Assembly (NCBI RefSeq): GCF_905220365.1
Contig: NC_061140.1
Span: 3,040,501 to 3,104,500, forward strand
Length of the DNA: 64,000 nucleotides
Direction of reading: 5' to 3'
DNA from: Vanessa cardui
Taxonomy: Eukaryota > Arthropoda > Insecta > Lepidoptera > Nymphalidae
In this document: piece after piece, positions 1 through 9,748 of the stretch
Position numbering within the stretch: position 1 is the first letter of the stretch
Layout: each line of letters begins with the position of its first letter
The notes under the pieces: generated by a model
What the model was told of the DNA's origin: nothing
Database searches by the model: none
Seen by the model: the letters and a program-made list of their open reading frames with translations, nothing else
Position numbers and translations under genes: made by a program

Positions 1-121
1 CTGATATAAATTAAGTGGGAAATGGGTCAATGGCACGGAATTTAGCGCATTGACACTTTTTTGACGTTTTATATAATTATAAAAAAAAGTTAAAATTATG
101 AAAATAATTTTTAATGTAACA
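1..121 (-). repeat. 3' LTR of copy A (partial at window edge)
   Basis: Identical to 6822-6942 of copy B. Read on the minus strand the LTR starts TGTTACATT next to a polypurine tract. The rest lies off the left edge of the window. Confidence 0.85.
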
Positions 122-124
122 GTA

Positions 125-135
125 CCTCCCCTCCC
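125..135 (-). promoter_or_regulatory. Polypurine tract, copy A
   Basis: On the minus strand the run GGGAGGGGAGG lies three bases before the LTR start TGTTAC. This is the expected place for the plus-strand primer of an LTR retrotransposon. The intervening TAC is a small deviation from an abutting tract. Confidence 0.6.
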
Positions 136-835
136 GGAAGAATTTTGCGAGGATAAACGAGGAAAATTCGAGCTGGCCCTCCAGCTCAGAACCTCGAACC
201 ACACAAATAATTAATTTAAATCACATTTCAAACGTGAAATTTAAAATGACAAAAAAAGTGGAAAATCCAACTTAAGAAAACTACTACTCACCACAACTCA
301 TTTATTCGGCTACAACCAAATAAAACAAACAGAGCTCCCACAGTATGTGCAGGACAAACTCCACCAAAGCTTAAGCTCAACAAAAGCTTCGCTGCATGCA
401 TAACCAGACGCATGAACAAAACTAACATCTGCCCTAACACAGATAATATAAAAATAATGCCTCTCATAAGCAATCTTAAAAAAAATTACTAGTAGTCTAT
501 GCCACTAAATAGAGAATATAATTAACTTCTATAAAATAGTATCACGACACCAAAATTCGCGAACACAATAAAACTAATTAACTATTCGAACCCACGAGAA
601 CTTAACAGTCTTAACCAAACACACTATACAAAAAAAAAAAAATATACACACCAACAGACATAACAAACCCTTAATAAAACCAACCGTCAGGACTGATGGT
701 ACTCACATATAAGACTCTCTACTGATCAGACGAACAACAACACTTGTTAGGTAATATGGGATGGGAAAGGAATATTAGGAAACCAAACAGTTACCACGCC
801 AACACAGAAGTGGACACTGGAAGGTGACAAAATGT

Positions 836-1250
836 CAAGGAATAGTATTAAGGCTTATTTTTACAGAGTTACAATCCGCTCTGAGTCGTAAGGCTTATTT
901 TTACAGAGTTACAATCCGCTCTGAGTCGTAAGGCTTATTTTTACAGAGTTACAATCCGCTCTGAGTATTAAGGCTTATTTAAGGAGTTACCAACCGCTCC
1001 ATAAGGATTTTAGGGTGAGGAAAAGGAATAAAAGGATGCCAAACAGATACAACACCTTCGCAAAGTTGATACTGGACGGTCACCAAACGTGAAGGAATAG
1101 TTTTAAGGCTTATTTTTACAGAGTTACAATCCGCTCTGAGTCGTAAGGCTTATTTTTACAGAGTTACAATCCGCTCTGAGTATTTAGGCTTATTTAAGGA
1201 GTTACCAACCGCTCCATAAGGATAATAGGATGAGGAAAGGGGATAAAAGG
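836..1250. repeat. Minisatellite with 40-bp unit inside the LTR element, copy A
   Basis: Three near-exact 40-bp units start at 850, 890 and 930 (AAGGCTTATTTTTACAGAGT at the start of each). A diverged unit with a short deletion follows. A second block with two units begins near 1106 and ends with the same diverged unit. The larger segment 836-1040 is thus itself repeated at about 1091-1250. It sits where pol should be. Confidence 0.85.
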
Positions 1251-1299
1251 ATGCCTAACGAACACAAACGAAACCTAAAGACACTGCTATCCATACCAT

Positions 1300-1550
1300 A
1301 ATAAACCAACTGTCAGGACTGATGTTTCATACCAATAAACTCAGCTGTCCGGACGTTCACACTTTGCAATACCTAACGACACTATCATACCTTAATAAAC
1401 CAACTGTCAGGACTGATGTTACACCCCTCTCCTCTCTGCTGTCCGGACGTTCACACTTTGCAATACCTAACGACACTATCATACCTTAATAAACCAACTG
1501 TCAGGACTGATGTTTCACACCTCTCCTCTCTGCTGTCCGGACGTTCAGAA
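1300..1550. repeat. 94-bp tandem repeat inside the LTR element, copy A
   Basis: Units start AATAAACCAACTGTCAGGAC at 1300, 1394 and 1488. Each contains GTCAGGAC and later the palindrome GTCCGGAC followed by GTTCA. A related older unit begins near 675. The array abuts the broken end of the RT remnant. Confidence 0.8.
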
Positions 1551-1830
1551 GACAAGCAATAATAACGTTGCTTAATGGGTGCCGTATCACCCGTATCGAT
1601 CGAATGTGTTATAACATCCGTTCGACCTAAGCCCTTCCTTTCGAAGGAAACCTCAAACTTCCCAAACACCTCCTTCGCAATTATGCTTTGCGAAGAAGAT
1701 AAATCTTCAAGGGGATGTAAGAACTTCACTCCCGAAACTACATTCGTTTCGGATGAATCAAAGCTTACATCAAAAAATAAGTTTGGTGCTAAACCAAACC
1801 TACACCAAAAATTAACCCCAAAATTAAGGG
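1550..1830 (-). pseudogene. Reverse transcriptase N-terminus, truncated, copy A
   Basis: In the third minus frame the translation includes KGLGRTDVITHSIDTGD followed by API-KQRYY. This is the conserved entry to the reverse transcriptase domain of gypsy-group Pol. Similarity ends just after KQRYY, near 1555, where the sequence enters a 94-bp tandem repeat. No RT catalytic core, RNase H or integrase remains. Pol is therefore deleted rather than merely mutated. Confidence 0.7.
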
Positions 1831-1878
1831 TGTTGTCACACTAGGGACAACATAAAATTTGATTACTTTAGTCTTAGA

Positions 1879-2082
1879 CTACAGCGTAATCGGTAAAAAT
1901 AAATAACCTGACACACGGGATCGTGCATCATTAGCCGTAGCTATATAAGAAATATCAGATGTGTCATACATCTGGACACCCTGACTGACAAAATATTGAC
2001 CTAAATTTGACCCTAAGATAGATATAGATGAACCGGAATCTAATAAACCACAAAACTGTTCATCAAAAATAGAAACCGACAA
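1879..2082 (-). pseudogene. Retroviral-type aspartic protease, broken, copy A
   Basis: An open stretch of 68 codons carries LLDSGSSISILG, the D-S/T-G active-site motif of retropepsins with the usual hydrophobic flanks. It lies in the frame one base back from gag, as expected for -1 frameshift expression. A TAG at 1879-1881 closes the frame. Beyond it, residues reading FYVVPSVTT continue the protease for a short distance, then a frameshift near 1805-1830 moves the coding potential to another frame (NFWCRFGLAPN). The protease is therefore unlikely to be made whole. Confidence 0.7.
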
Positions 2083-2153
2083 ATAAGGACGAATGTCATC
2101 CGGAGGACGCTACATAGCCGCTACACTATGAGTAAAGAAAAGTGAGATTCGTT

Positions 2154-2927
2154 TTAAATACTTCCGCCAATCGTCAGGATCAAAGTTAGCGGAACGACTT
2201 GACGGAAGGCTTCTCCGTTTTTTGGATCAGCAGATTTAAAATTAAGACAGGACTTAACGGTGATGCCCCTAGTACCACAACGAAAACAGACAATATCCTT
2301 AGACTTACAAGTACCCAAATCATGTCCCTTAACCCTACAACGAAAACAAAACAAACCAGGTTTACTCTTGCCGCGAATCATCTCGACTTTAAAAGATTTA
2401 CTATTAAATTTTAAATTTAAACGAGTAATAGACTTATCAGACGAACAAGAAATTTTAGAAATAGGTAAAGTATTAACCAAAGCAGGTGAATGATCAGTAG
2501 ATTGATCGTTAGCAGCTTCTTCAAAGGTTTTCCTAAAAGATCGAAACAAACTATCCACTTTCGAAAGACAATCCTTAAGTTTCACATTCAATTCTTCCTT
2601 TTTATAAAATAAATTAACATCCACTTCAATCCTACTAAATCGATGGAAAAGGTGATGTGCTATAGCTCTTAACCGGTTAAAACTTTTAAATTGAGGCTTA
2701 GATGACAAGGTGAGTAAGATTTCATCCAGTTTAGAATCAATAATTTCAAACTCGCTGGCTGGATCCAAAGATGTTTCTAAAATCTCATCAGCAGGAATTG
2801 AATTCACTAAGTCCCGAATCTGAATCCTCAACTCTTCCACTGAACCTTTAGGTTTAGCATCCCTTATCTCAACTTCATAAATAAGTTCATCCTTCCTAAG
2901 TAAGTGGTAAGCTATAGGCCTTTCCAT
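2154..2927 (-). CDS. Gag-like protein with zinc knuckles, LTR element copy A
   Basis: An intact ORF of 257 codons from an ATG at 2927, chosen over an upstream TTG in the same frame. Residues 15-22 read LIYEVEIR, a SAP-like N-terminal motif I associate with Gag of arthropod gypsy elements. The C-terminal half has two zinc knuckles: residues 194-207 fit C-X2-C-X4-H-X4-C, while 214-227 have the same cysteines but Ile in place of His. Gag coats element RNA and forms the particle in which reverse transcription occurs. The ORF is open in both copies while protease and pol are broken, fitting an element that supplies Gag but borrows polymerase. Its leader from the 5' LTR is about 680 bp. Confidence 0.8.
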   Translation of the reverse strand: MERPIAYHLLRKDELIYEVEIRDAKPKGSVEELRIQIRDLVNSIPADEILETSLDPASEFEIIDSKLDEILLTLSSKPQFKSFNRLRAIAHHLFHRFSRIEVDVNLFYKKEELNVKLKDCLSKVDSLFRSFRKTFEEAANDQSTDHSPALVNTLPISKISCSSDKSITRLNLKFNSKSFKVEMIRGKSKPGLFCFRCRVKGHDLGTCKSKDIVCFRCGTRGITVKSCLNFKSADPKNGEAFRQVVPLTLILTIGGSI

Positions 2928-3586
2928 GATGTAAAAAAAAATATTTCCCAAAAAAAAATATTCTAAGTGTAAGCTATGAATGTGACAACTGGTTTTATAT
3001 AGATATAAAACAAAATTTAAAAAAAACTATTTGAAAAAAAAAGTTCAGTAAAAAAAATTGTATTGAACCAGTATAAAAAATTTGCAGAACCCTAAAAGTT
3101 GTAATACTAAAGAACCACACAAACAATATGAATAAGGTTCAAAAACAAATAAATTTAAATCAAAGTTCATATAGAACTAAATGTGCTAAAGTCCAAAGGG
3201 CAAGTAGAATTAATTGTCATATTAAATGCTGATAATAAAAAGTTAAGTCGAGCTGGCTTCACAATATAATAATATGTAAGTCACTTAATACTAAACCTGT
3301 TTAAATTATAATTGCATCAATAATTTAAATTAATCCTCTTAAAGTAATAATTATTATATAATTAAAATAATATCACAGTATGATAATTTACTTAAAATTT
3401 ACTACCAATGCAATATGAAATGTTGTAAAGCTAATTTGAAACATATAATAAAGGACATAATTATTAAAATAGTACTTGTAAAATCTTTATAATAGTTTTT
3501 ATACAATAACAATATTAAACATTGATTTTCAAACGCCTTATTTCAATATAGCAAATACAGACATACTGACTATCCCAAGTCACGCC

Positions 3587-3604
3587 CCTACAGTTGTGGT
3601 GCCA
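3587..3604 (-). other. Probable primer-binding site, copy A
   Basis: One base after the 5' LTR end, the minus strand reads TGGCACCACAACTGTAGG, followed by GGCG. It starts TGG as expected for tRNA priming. It resembles a mutated tRNA-Lys-type site, which typically begins TGGCGCCCAACG. The tRNA assignment is an inference. Confidence 0.45.
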
Positions 3605-3605
3605 C

Positions 3606-3954
3606 TGTTACCTTTCTGGTGGTGTGGGTATAAAGAAACAATATTAGGTTATAAAATTTTTAATGCACAGTAACATAGTATTATAAACAACCAATTACTT
3701 AATTTACTAGTTACTTATGTTACTTCTTATAATGACTATTATATAAAATTATATTACACTTTAAAATAAATGTAATTTATTTTATTAATTAAAATTTAAG
3801 AAAATGCCAAGTCGAAGCGTTTTACTAGCAACACTGATATAAATTAAGTGGGAAATGGGTCAATGGCACGGAATTTAGCGCATTGACACTTTTTTGACGT
3901 TTTATATAATTATAAAAAAAAGTTAAAATTATGAAAATAATTTTTAATGTAACA
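3606..3954 (-). repeat. 5' LTR of the gag element, copy A (349 bp)
   Basis: Read on the minus strand this LTR starts TGTTAC and ends GTAACA, a perfect short terminal inversion. A TATA-like TATATAAAA lies about 50 bp in, followed later by AATAAA signals near AATTAATAAAATAAATT. A 201-bp stretch (3757-3957, running 3 bp past the LTR end) is identical to the 3' side copy at 6745-6945, so the two ends have not diverged. The remaining 151 bp (3606-3756) have no counterpart in the 3' LTR, which is truncated. Confidence 0.75.
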
Positions 3955-4403
3955 GTATAGATAGAAGATAAAATAAAATGTATAAAATAAAAATAATATT
4001 TAAAATAAAGCCGCTAGAACGGTCCCGACCTTCTTTGTGGGCTTATATTTATTACTTGCGACCCTACATAATTTGTTTATTTACTACATAACATTTCTAA
4101 AATTATCAGTCATTCTTTACTTTATTATCCATGTGTTATATACAAAAATCTTTCTCTAAAATCACTCTATCTAGTATTAAACAAAATCGAATCAAAATCC
4201 GTTGCGTAATTTTAAAGATCTAAGCATACATAGGGACAGACATCGGTAAGCGACTTTGTTTTATGCTATGTAATGATTAACGAACCTTTTTACTGGAACT
4301 GCTAAATGGTACTCCATATTCTTTATTGTCTAGATTATCGCTAGTCATTAATTGATACAGCTGTGGATGCTGCGCTGTATGGGCCTCGCGATCATAATCA
4401 AAT

Positions 4404-4560
4404 CAAATCAAAATAAACTTTATTCAAGTGGACTTTTACAAGCACTTTTGAATCGTCATTTAACAATTAAGTGAAGCTACCACCGGTTCGGAAAGTAGAT
4501 TCAACCGAGAAGAACCGCCAAGAAACTCAGTAGTTACTCTTTTTCAATATTTAAAAAAAT
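4404..4560 (+). repeat. Dispersed LINE-tail-like repeat (family B)
   Basis: Begins TCAAATCAAAATAAACTTTA and continues through GAATCGTCATTTAACAATTA and GGTTCGGAAAGTAGATTC. At least seven other copies or fragments in this window share it, in both orientations. I think it is the 3' tail of a lepidopteran LINE, but the parent element is not visible. Confidence 0.75.
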
Positions 4561-4989
4561 ACAATCATATATATATATAACTATACACATTTATATATTA
4601 TGTATGTAATGTATCTTGTCTGGAATGCAACAGGTATTAATTCCAAGCTTTTTTATCATCTACAAAATCTTGTATCGAATAATATGCCTTTTTTACCAAG
4701 GTATTTTTTATAAACGATTTGTATTTACGAAACGGCAATGTTAAAAATGTTTGTGGTAATGATAACGACAATTGGTAACATGTCAAATGACTTTACAACG
4801 ACATAAGCCGGTTTGTTCTCCGATAAATAAGAAATCTAAAATATTAGAATCTCATGACTAGGCCTGCAATTGCAGATTCCGCACCCAATAAATCTTGATA
4901 TTTGATCTGTAAAAGGTTCAAAGCGCTTTATTACACGTGGCAAGACTCAAGTGGATTATCCTAGTTTCAAACTACATGCGTTTCGAGCA

Positions 4990-5300
4990 CTTTACATATT
5001 TCTGTATTACAGACGTACGAATATAAATGTACCTGATTTCGCAACTTATGTTGTATGATAATAATAATCTATATCTAAACATACTATAAAATTATAGTGT
5101 CTGTTTGTAATATGTAAATAAACGCTATTTCGTAAATGTGTACACACGGTACATTATACTAAAATAACATGTTTTCAATTATTGTCCGTCTGTCTCTCTT
5201 TATTCTGGCCCAAATCTGGAACGGTAGTGCCAATTTTGAATAGACTAGCTTACTATCAGATAGCTGATGTAATAACAAATAGTTGAGGTTATTTTTCGTT
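4990..5300 (+). repeat. Old dispersed repeat, also at 57950
   Basis: Shares AGTGTCTGTTTG, TTGTCCGTCTGTCT-like and CAGATAGCTGATGTAATAA segments with 57950-58170. The neighbouring 4180-4290 similarly matches 58255-58350 (GCGTAATTTTAAAGAT). Class unknown. Confidence 0.5.
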
Positions 5301-5591
5301 TTAGAATTATATATTAAGTGTAAATGAGGTCACGCTGTAATTTCCAAACACTGTGCAGTGCCGCGCACTGCCCCTGCGCTAGTTATCACGTTTGGTGCCT
5401 CCTACCAACGACTTAATATCACAAAAGCTGCCTAATACAGCCATAATAAGTAAGAAAATTCTGCGAATTGAACAAAATTTTCTTTTTTAAATTCAAACGC
5501 ATCCGAAGTCAAGGATACGGCTAGTGTTTTATAGATATATGTATATATAGTGCATACTAGTTCTCACCTGCGACAGCGCTTGTCTTAGTTA

Positions 5592-5631
5592 AAACAATAT
5601 TATGTGAAGGACCCTTCACATAATATTGTTT
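5592..5631. repeat. Palindrome at the copy A/copy B junction
   Basis: Two perfect 19-bp arms (5592-5610 and 5613-5631) are separated by only AC. The left arm is the end of copy A and the right arm is the start of copy B. At the right end of copy B (12413-12433) the left-arm sequence continues to GGGT. That makes the match to the start of copy B 21 bp there. Perfect arms at exactly the duplication breakpoint suggest either transposon-like terminal inverted repeats or a fold-back template switch. Confidence 0.9.
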
Positions 5632-5905
5632 GAAAGCTTGAAAATTCAATGTTAACTTATCCAAAATTTAAGGTTGAAAATTAGGCGCCACTGACGAATA
5701 AATTAGTTGATGTGGTTTGAAAGAATACACCGTTCGCCAGACCGGTGTATACGAAATTTATAATATAATTCAAAGGGGGTACATCACCAAAGTTTCCAGC
5801 TACACGTGGATACCGACAACGGCTTAGGGAACAGGCCTGCCGTCCTTGGAGTTGCACCAGCCGCTATCTGGGCACACTCAACCAGGAACCTGGAGCTGTT
5901 CACTC

Positions 5906-6430
5906 TTAATATTTCCATTCAAGAAGTCCACGTGGTGGGTAAATCCGTTTAAAAAAAAAAACCTCCTGTAATACGAAATATACAGGTTCAATAAGTTAAA
6001 CAAATAAGCAAATGATAAATACCTTTAACGAGAGATGTAAGCACGAATTTACCTTCTGGAGGTTCAAAGTCCTGCTTACACAAATTGACGATCTCAACTC
6101 CGGAGAACCATTTCAAAGGGTCACTGGAAACCACAATTTACACATGACTACGACTTTTTGAATTGTAAACCAATGCATTTAATCAAAAACAAGAATTAAA
6201 GACTTACAATTTTTTACGAGTCGGTAAACATGATATAAAGTTCTGTCAAACTTCAAAACTTCATTGTTAATATAAATTCTGAAAAGATAACTGCTATTAA
6301 AGCACAGAATACTAAACAACCACAAATTAAGAAACTCAATTATTAAGACAACTCACCGATATATTCAGTATATCGAATTAAAAGTTTGGATTCGGTGTGA
6401 AGCCGATAGTTCCAAAATTCAAAAAGAACG
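5906..6430 (-). pseudogene. Possible decayed multi-exon gene fragment
   Basis: On the minus strand, four exon-like blocks (6430-6357, 6278-6208, 6123-6053, 5965-5906) are separated by three introns of 78, 84 and 87 bp. The introns begin GTGAGT, GTAAGT and GTAAAT and end TTTTCAG, TTTCCAG and ATTACAG. The third block reads DPLKWFSGVEIVNLCKQDFE and continues open, and looks protein-like. The reading frames do not join across the introns, and the last block starts in a run of 11 T. If real, it is a pseudogene. I do not recognise the protein. A + strand frame (about 5760-5954) overlaps the last block and is an alternative reading. Confidence 0.3.
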
Positions 6431-6744
6431 AAATCGAAAGTTCACGAACCTTTGAAAGGTTAGCGAGTGTGACCAGTATCACTACCAAAATACCCTTAAT
6501 GAAAAAGGAATTATATCCATAATTAAATCAGGGAAATAATTTTGGAATAATTATTAAAATTAAGAAAAGCCAAATATGAGGCAAAGTAAATTTATCATAA
6601 CTAGACTCCGACACCTACATCGAAGAACTAACCTTTAAACTGGAAGACAGCTATTAAATTAATCTGAAACGATGTGAAATGACCTCTAATAAAATTCAAC
6701 ACGAATTAGATGATTAAAATCTTATTTTAATAATTGTTTTAATG

Positions 6745-6942
6745 CACTTTAAAATAAATGTAATTTATTTTATTAATTAAAATTTAAGAAAATGCCAAGT
6801 CGAAGCGTTTTACTAGCAACACTGATATAAATTAAGTGGGAAATGGGTCAATGGCACGGAATTTAGCGCATTGACACTTTTTTGACGTTTTATATAATTA
6901 TAAAAAAAAGTTAAAATTATGAAAATAATTTTTAATGTAACA
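6745..6942 (-). repeat. 3' LTR of copy B, truncated
   Basis: Identical to the matching part of the 5' LTR (3757-3954). It lacks the last 151 bp of the LTR, about 20 bp after the AATAAA signals. The sequence to its left, ending TTTTAATGCAC, is not LTR apart from an 11-bp match, so the U5 side of this LTR is missing. Confidence 0.75.
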
Positions 6943-6945
6943 GTA

Positions 6946-6956
6946 CCTCCCCTCCC
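6946..6956 (-). promoter_or_regulatory. Polypurine tract, copy B
   Basis: Same as 125-135: GGGAGGGGAGG on the minus strand, three bases before TGTTAC of the 3' LTR. Confidence 0.6.
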
Positions 6957-7656
6957 GGAAGAATTTTGCGAGGATAAACGAGGAAAATTCGAGCTGGCCC
7001 TCCAGCTCAGAACCTCGAACCACACAAATAATTAATTTAAATCACATTTCAAACGTGAAATTTAAAATGACAAAAAAAGTGGAAAATCCAACTTAAGAAA
7101 ACTACTACTCACCACAACTCATTTATTCGGCTACAACCAAATAAAACAAACAGAGCTCCCACAGTATGTGCAGGACAAACTCCACCAAAGCTTAAGCTCA
7201 ACAAAAGCTTCGCTGCATGCATAACCAGACGCATGAACAAAACTAACATCTGCCCTAACACAGATAATATAAAAATAATGCCTCTCATAAGCAATCTTAA
7301 AAAAAATTACTAGTAGTCTATGCCACTAAATAGAGAATATAATTAACTTCTATAAAATAGTATCACGACACCAAAATTCGCGAACACAATAAAACTAATT
7401 AACTATTCGAACCCACGAGAACTTAACAGTCTTAACCAAACACACTATACAAAAAAAAAAAAATATACACACCAACAGACATAACAAACCCTTAATAAAA
7501 CCAACCGTCAGGACTGATGGTACTCACATATAAGACTCTCTACTGATCAGACGAACAACAACACTTGTTAGGTAATATGGGATGGGAAAGGAATATTAGG
7601 AAACCAAACAGTTACCACGCCAACACAGAAGTGGACACTGGAAGGTGACAAAATGT

Positions 7657-8071
7657 CAAGGAATAGTATTAAGGCTTATTTTTACAGAGTTACAATCCGC
7701 TCTGAGTCGTAAGGCTTATTTTTACAGAGTTACAATCCGCTCTGAGTCGTAAGGCTTATTTTTACAGAGTTACAATCCGCTCTGAGTATTAAGGCTTATT
7801 TAAGGAGTTACCAACCGCTCCATAAGGATTTTAGGGTGAGGAAAAGGAATAAAAGGATGCCAAACAGATACAACACCTTCGCAAAGTTGATACTGGACGG
7901 TCACCAAACGTGAAGGAATAGTTTTAAGGCTTATTTTTACAGAGTTACAATCCGCTCTGAGTCGTAAGGCTTATTTTTACAGAGTTACAATCCGCTCTGA
8001 GTATTTAGGCTTATTTAAGGAGTTACCAACCGCTCCATAAGGATAATAGGATGAGGAAAGGGGATAAAAGG
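7657..8071. repeat. Minisatellite with 40-bp unit, copy B
   Basis: Duplicate of 836-1250, with the same number of units. Equal copy number of an unstable array supports a recent duplication. Confidence 0.85.
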
Positions 8072-8120
8072 ATGCCTAACGAACACAAACGAAACCTAAA
8101 GACACTGCTATCCATACCAT

Positions 8121-8371
8121 AATAAACCAACTGTCAGGACTGATGTTTCATACCAATAAACTCAGCTGTCCGGACGTTCACACTTTGCAATACCTAACGA
8201 CACTATCATACCTTAATAAACCAACTGTCAGGACTGATGTTACACCCCTCTCCTCTCTGCTGTCCGGACGTTCACACTTTGCAATACCTAACGACACTAT
8301 CATACCTTAATAAACCAACTGTCAGGACTGATGTTTCACACCTCTCCTCTCTGCTGTCCGGACGTTCAGAA
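8121..8371. repeat. 94-bp tandem repeat, copy B
   Basis: Duplicate of 1300-1550 with three units at the same spacing. Confidence 0.8.
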
Positions 8372-8651
8372 GACAAGCAATAATAACGTTGCTTAATGGG
8401 TGCCGTATCACCCGTATCGATCGAATGTGTTATAACATCCGTTCGACCTAAGCCCTTCCTTTCGAAGGAAACCTCAAACTTCCCAAACACCTCCTTCGCA
8501 ATTACGCTTTGCGAAGAAGATAAATCTTCAAGGGGATGTAAGAACTTCACTCCCGAAACTACATTCGTTTCGGATGAATCAAAGCTTACATCAAAAAATA
8601 AGTTTGGTGCTAAACCAAACCTACACCAAAAATTAACCCCAAAATTAAGGG
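8371..8651 (-). pseudogene. Reverse transcriptase N-terminus, truncated, copy B
   Basis: Same as the copy A remnant except for one base (C at 8505 where copy A has T at 1684). This changes Ile to Val in the segment SSSQS(I/V)IAKEV. It ends at the same point, after KQRYY. Confidence 0.7.
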
Positions 8652-8699
8652 TGTTGTCACACTAGGGACAACATAAAATTTGATTACTTTAGTCTTAGA

Positions 8700-8903
8700 C
8701 TACAGCGTAATCGGTAAAAATAAATAACCTGACACACGGGATCGTGCATCATTAGCCGTAGCTATATAAGAAATATCAGATGTGTCATACATCTGGACAC
8801 CCTGACTGACAAAATATTGACCTAAATTTGACCCTAAGATAGATATAGATGAACCGGAATCTAATAAACCACAAAACTGTTCATCAAAAATAGAAACCGA
8901 CAA
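8700..8903 (-). pseudogene. Retroviral-type aspartic protease, broken, copy B
   Basis: Identical to the copy A stretch, with LLDSGSSISILG and the same TAG at 8700-8702. The break therefore predates the duplication. Confidence 0.7.
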
Positions 8904-8974
8904 ATAAGGACGAATGTCATCCGGAGGACGCTACATAGCCGCTACACTATGAGTAAAGAAAAGTGAGATTCGTT

Positions 8975-9748
8975 TTAAATACTTCCGCCAATCGTCAGGA
9001 TCAAAGTTAGCGGAACGACTTGACGGAAGGCTTCTCCGTTTTTTGGATCAGCAGATTTAAAATTAAGACAGGACTTAACGGTGATGCCCCTAGTACCACA
9101 ACGAAAACAGACAATATCCTTAGACTTACAAGTACCCAAATCATGTCCCTTAACCCTACAACGAAAACAAAACAAACCAGGTTTACTCTTGCCGCGAATC
9201 ATCTCGACTTTAAAAGATTTACTATTAAATTTTAAATTTAAACGAGTAATAGACTTATCAGACGAACAAGAAATTTTAGAAATAGGTAAAGTATTAACCA
9301 AAGCAGGTGAATGATCAGTAGATTGATCGTTAGCAGCTTCTTCAAAGGTTTTCCTAAAAGATCGAAACAAACTATCCACTTTCGAAAGACAATCCTTAAG
9401 TTTCACATTCAATTCTTCCTTTTTATAAAATAAATTAACATCCACTTCAATCCTACTAAATCGATGGAAAAGGTGATGTGCTATAGCTCTTAACCGGTTA
9501 AAACTTTTAAATTGAGGCTTAGATGACAAGGTGAGTAAGATTTCATCCAGTTTAGAATCAATAATTTCAAACTCGCTGGCTGGATCCAAAGATGTTTCTA
9601 AAATCTCATCAGCAGGAATTGAATTCACTAAGTCCCGAATCTGAATCCTCAACTCTTCCACTGAACCTTTAGGTTTAGCATCCCTTATCTCAACTTCATA
9701 AATAAGTTCATCCTTCCTAAGTAAGTGGTAAGCTATAGGCCTTTCCAT
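8975..9748 (-). CDS. Gag-like protein with zinc knuckles, LTR element copy B
   Basis: Translation identical to the copy A gag: 257 residues from the ATG at 9748. It has the LIYEVEIR motif near the N-terminus, one canonical CCHC knuckle and a second knuckle with His replaced by Ile. Expression would start from the 5' LTR at 10427-10775. Confidence 0.8.
   Translation of the reverse strand: MERPIAYHLLRKDELIYEVEIRDAKPKGSVEELRIQIRDLVNSIPADEILETSLDPASEFEIIDSKLDEILLTLSSKPQFKSFNRLRAIAHHLFHRFSRIEVDVNLFYKKEELNVKLKDCLSKVDSLFRSFRKTFEEAANDQSTDHSPALVNTLPISKISCSSDKSITRLNLKFNSKSFKVEMIRGKSKPGLFCFRCRVKGHDLGTCKSKDIVCFRCGTRGITVKSCLNFKSADPKNGEAFRQVVPLTLILTIGGSI

Larger units (their letters stand above)
1..5610. 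repeat. Tandem duplication, copy A (visible part)
   Basis: This block recurs at 6822-12431 with a fixed offset of 6821 bp. By eye the two are identical except for T at 1684 versus C at 8505. It contains part of a 3' LTR, a minus-strand gag/protease/partial-RT element, its 5' LTR, and about 1.65 kb of older repeat mosaic to the right. The left end of copy A lies outside the window. The near-absence of differences means a very recent duplication, gene conversion, or an assembly artefact. Confidence 0.95.

Noticed and set aside
836..1250. Regular repeats that could suggest a CRISPR array
   Set aside because: The units are directly adjacent with no spacers, and the genome is clearly eukaryotic.
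1300..1560. CTGATG and GTCCGGAC motifs in the 94-bp repeat, reminiscent of hammerhead ribozymes
   Set aside because: The order and spacing of the CUGAUGA core, stem II and GAAA do not fit on either strand.
1575..1844. Plus-strand 89-codon frame over the RT remnant
   Set aside because: It is the antisense shadow of the minus-strand pol remnant and has no similarity of its own.
5356..5372. GCAGTGC/GCACTGC palindrome
   Set aside because: Seven-base arms, present in both copies only because of the duplication.
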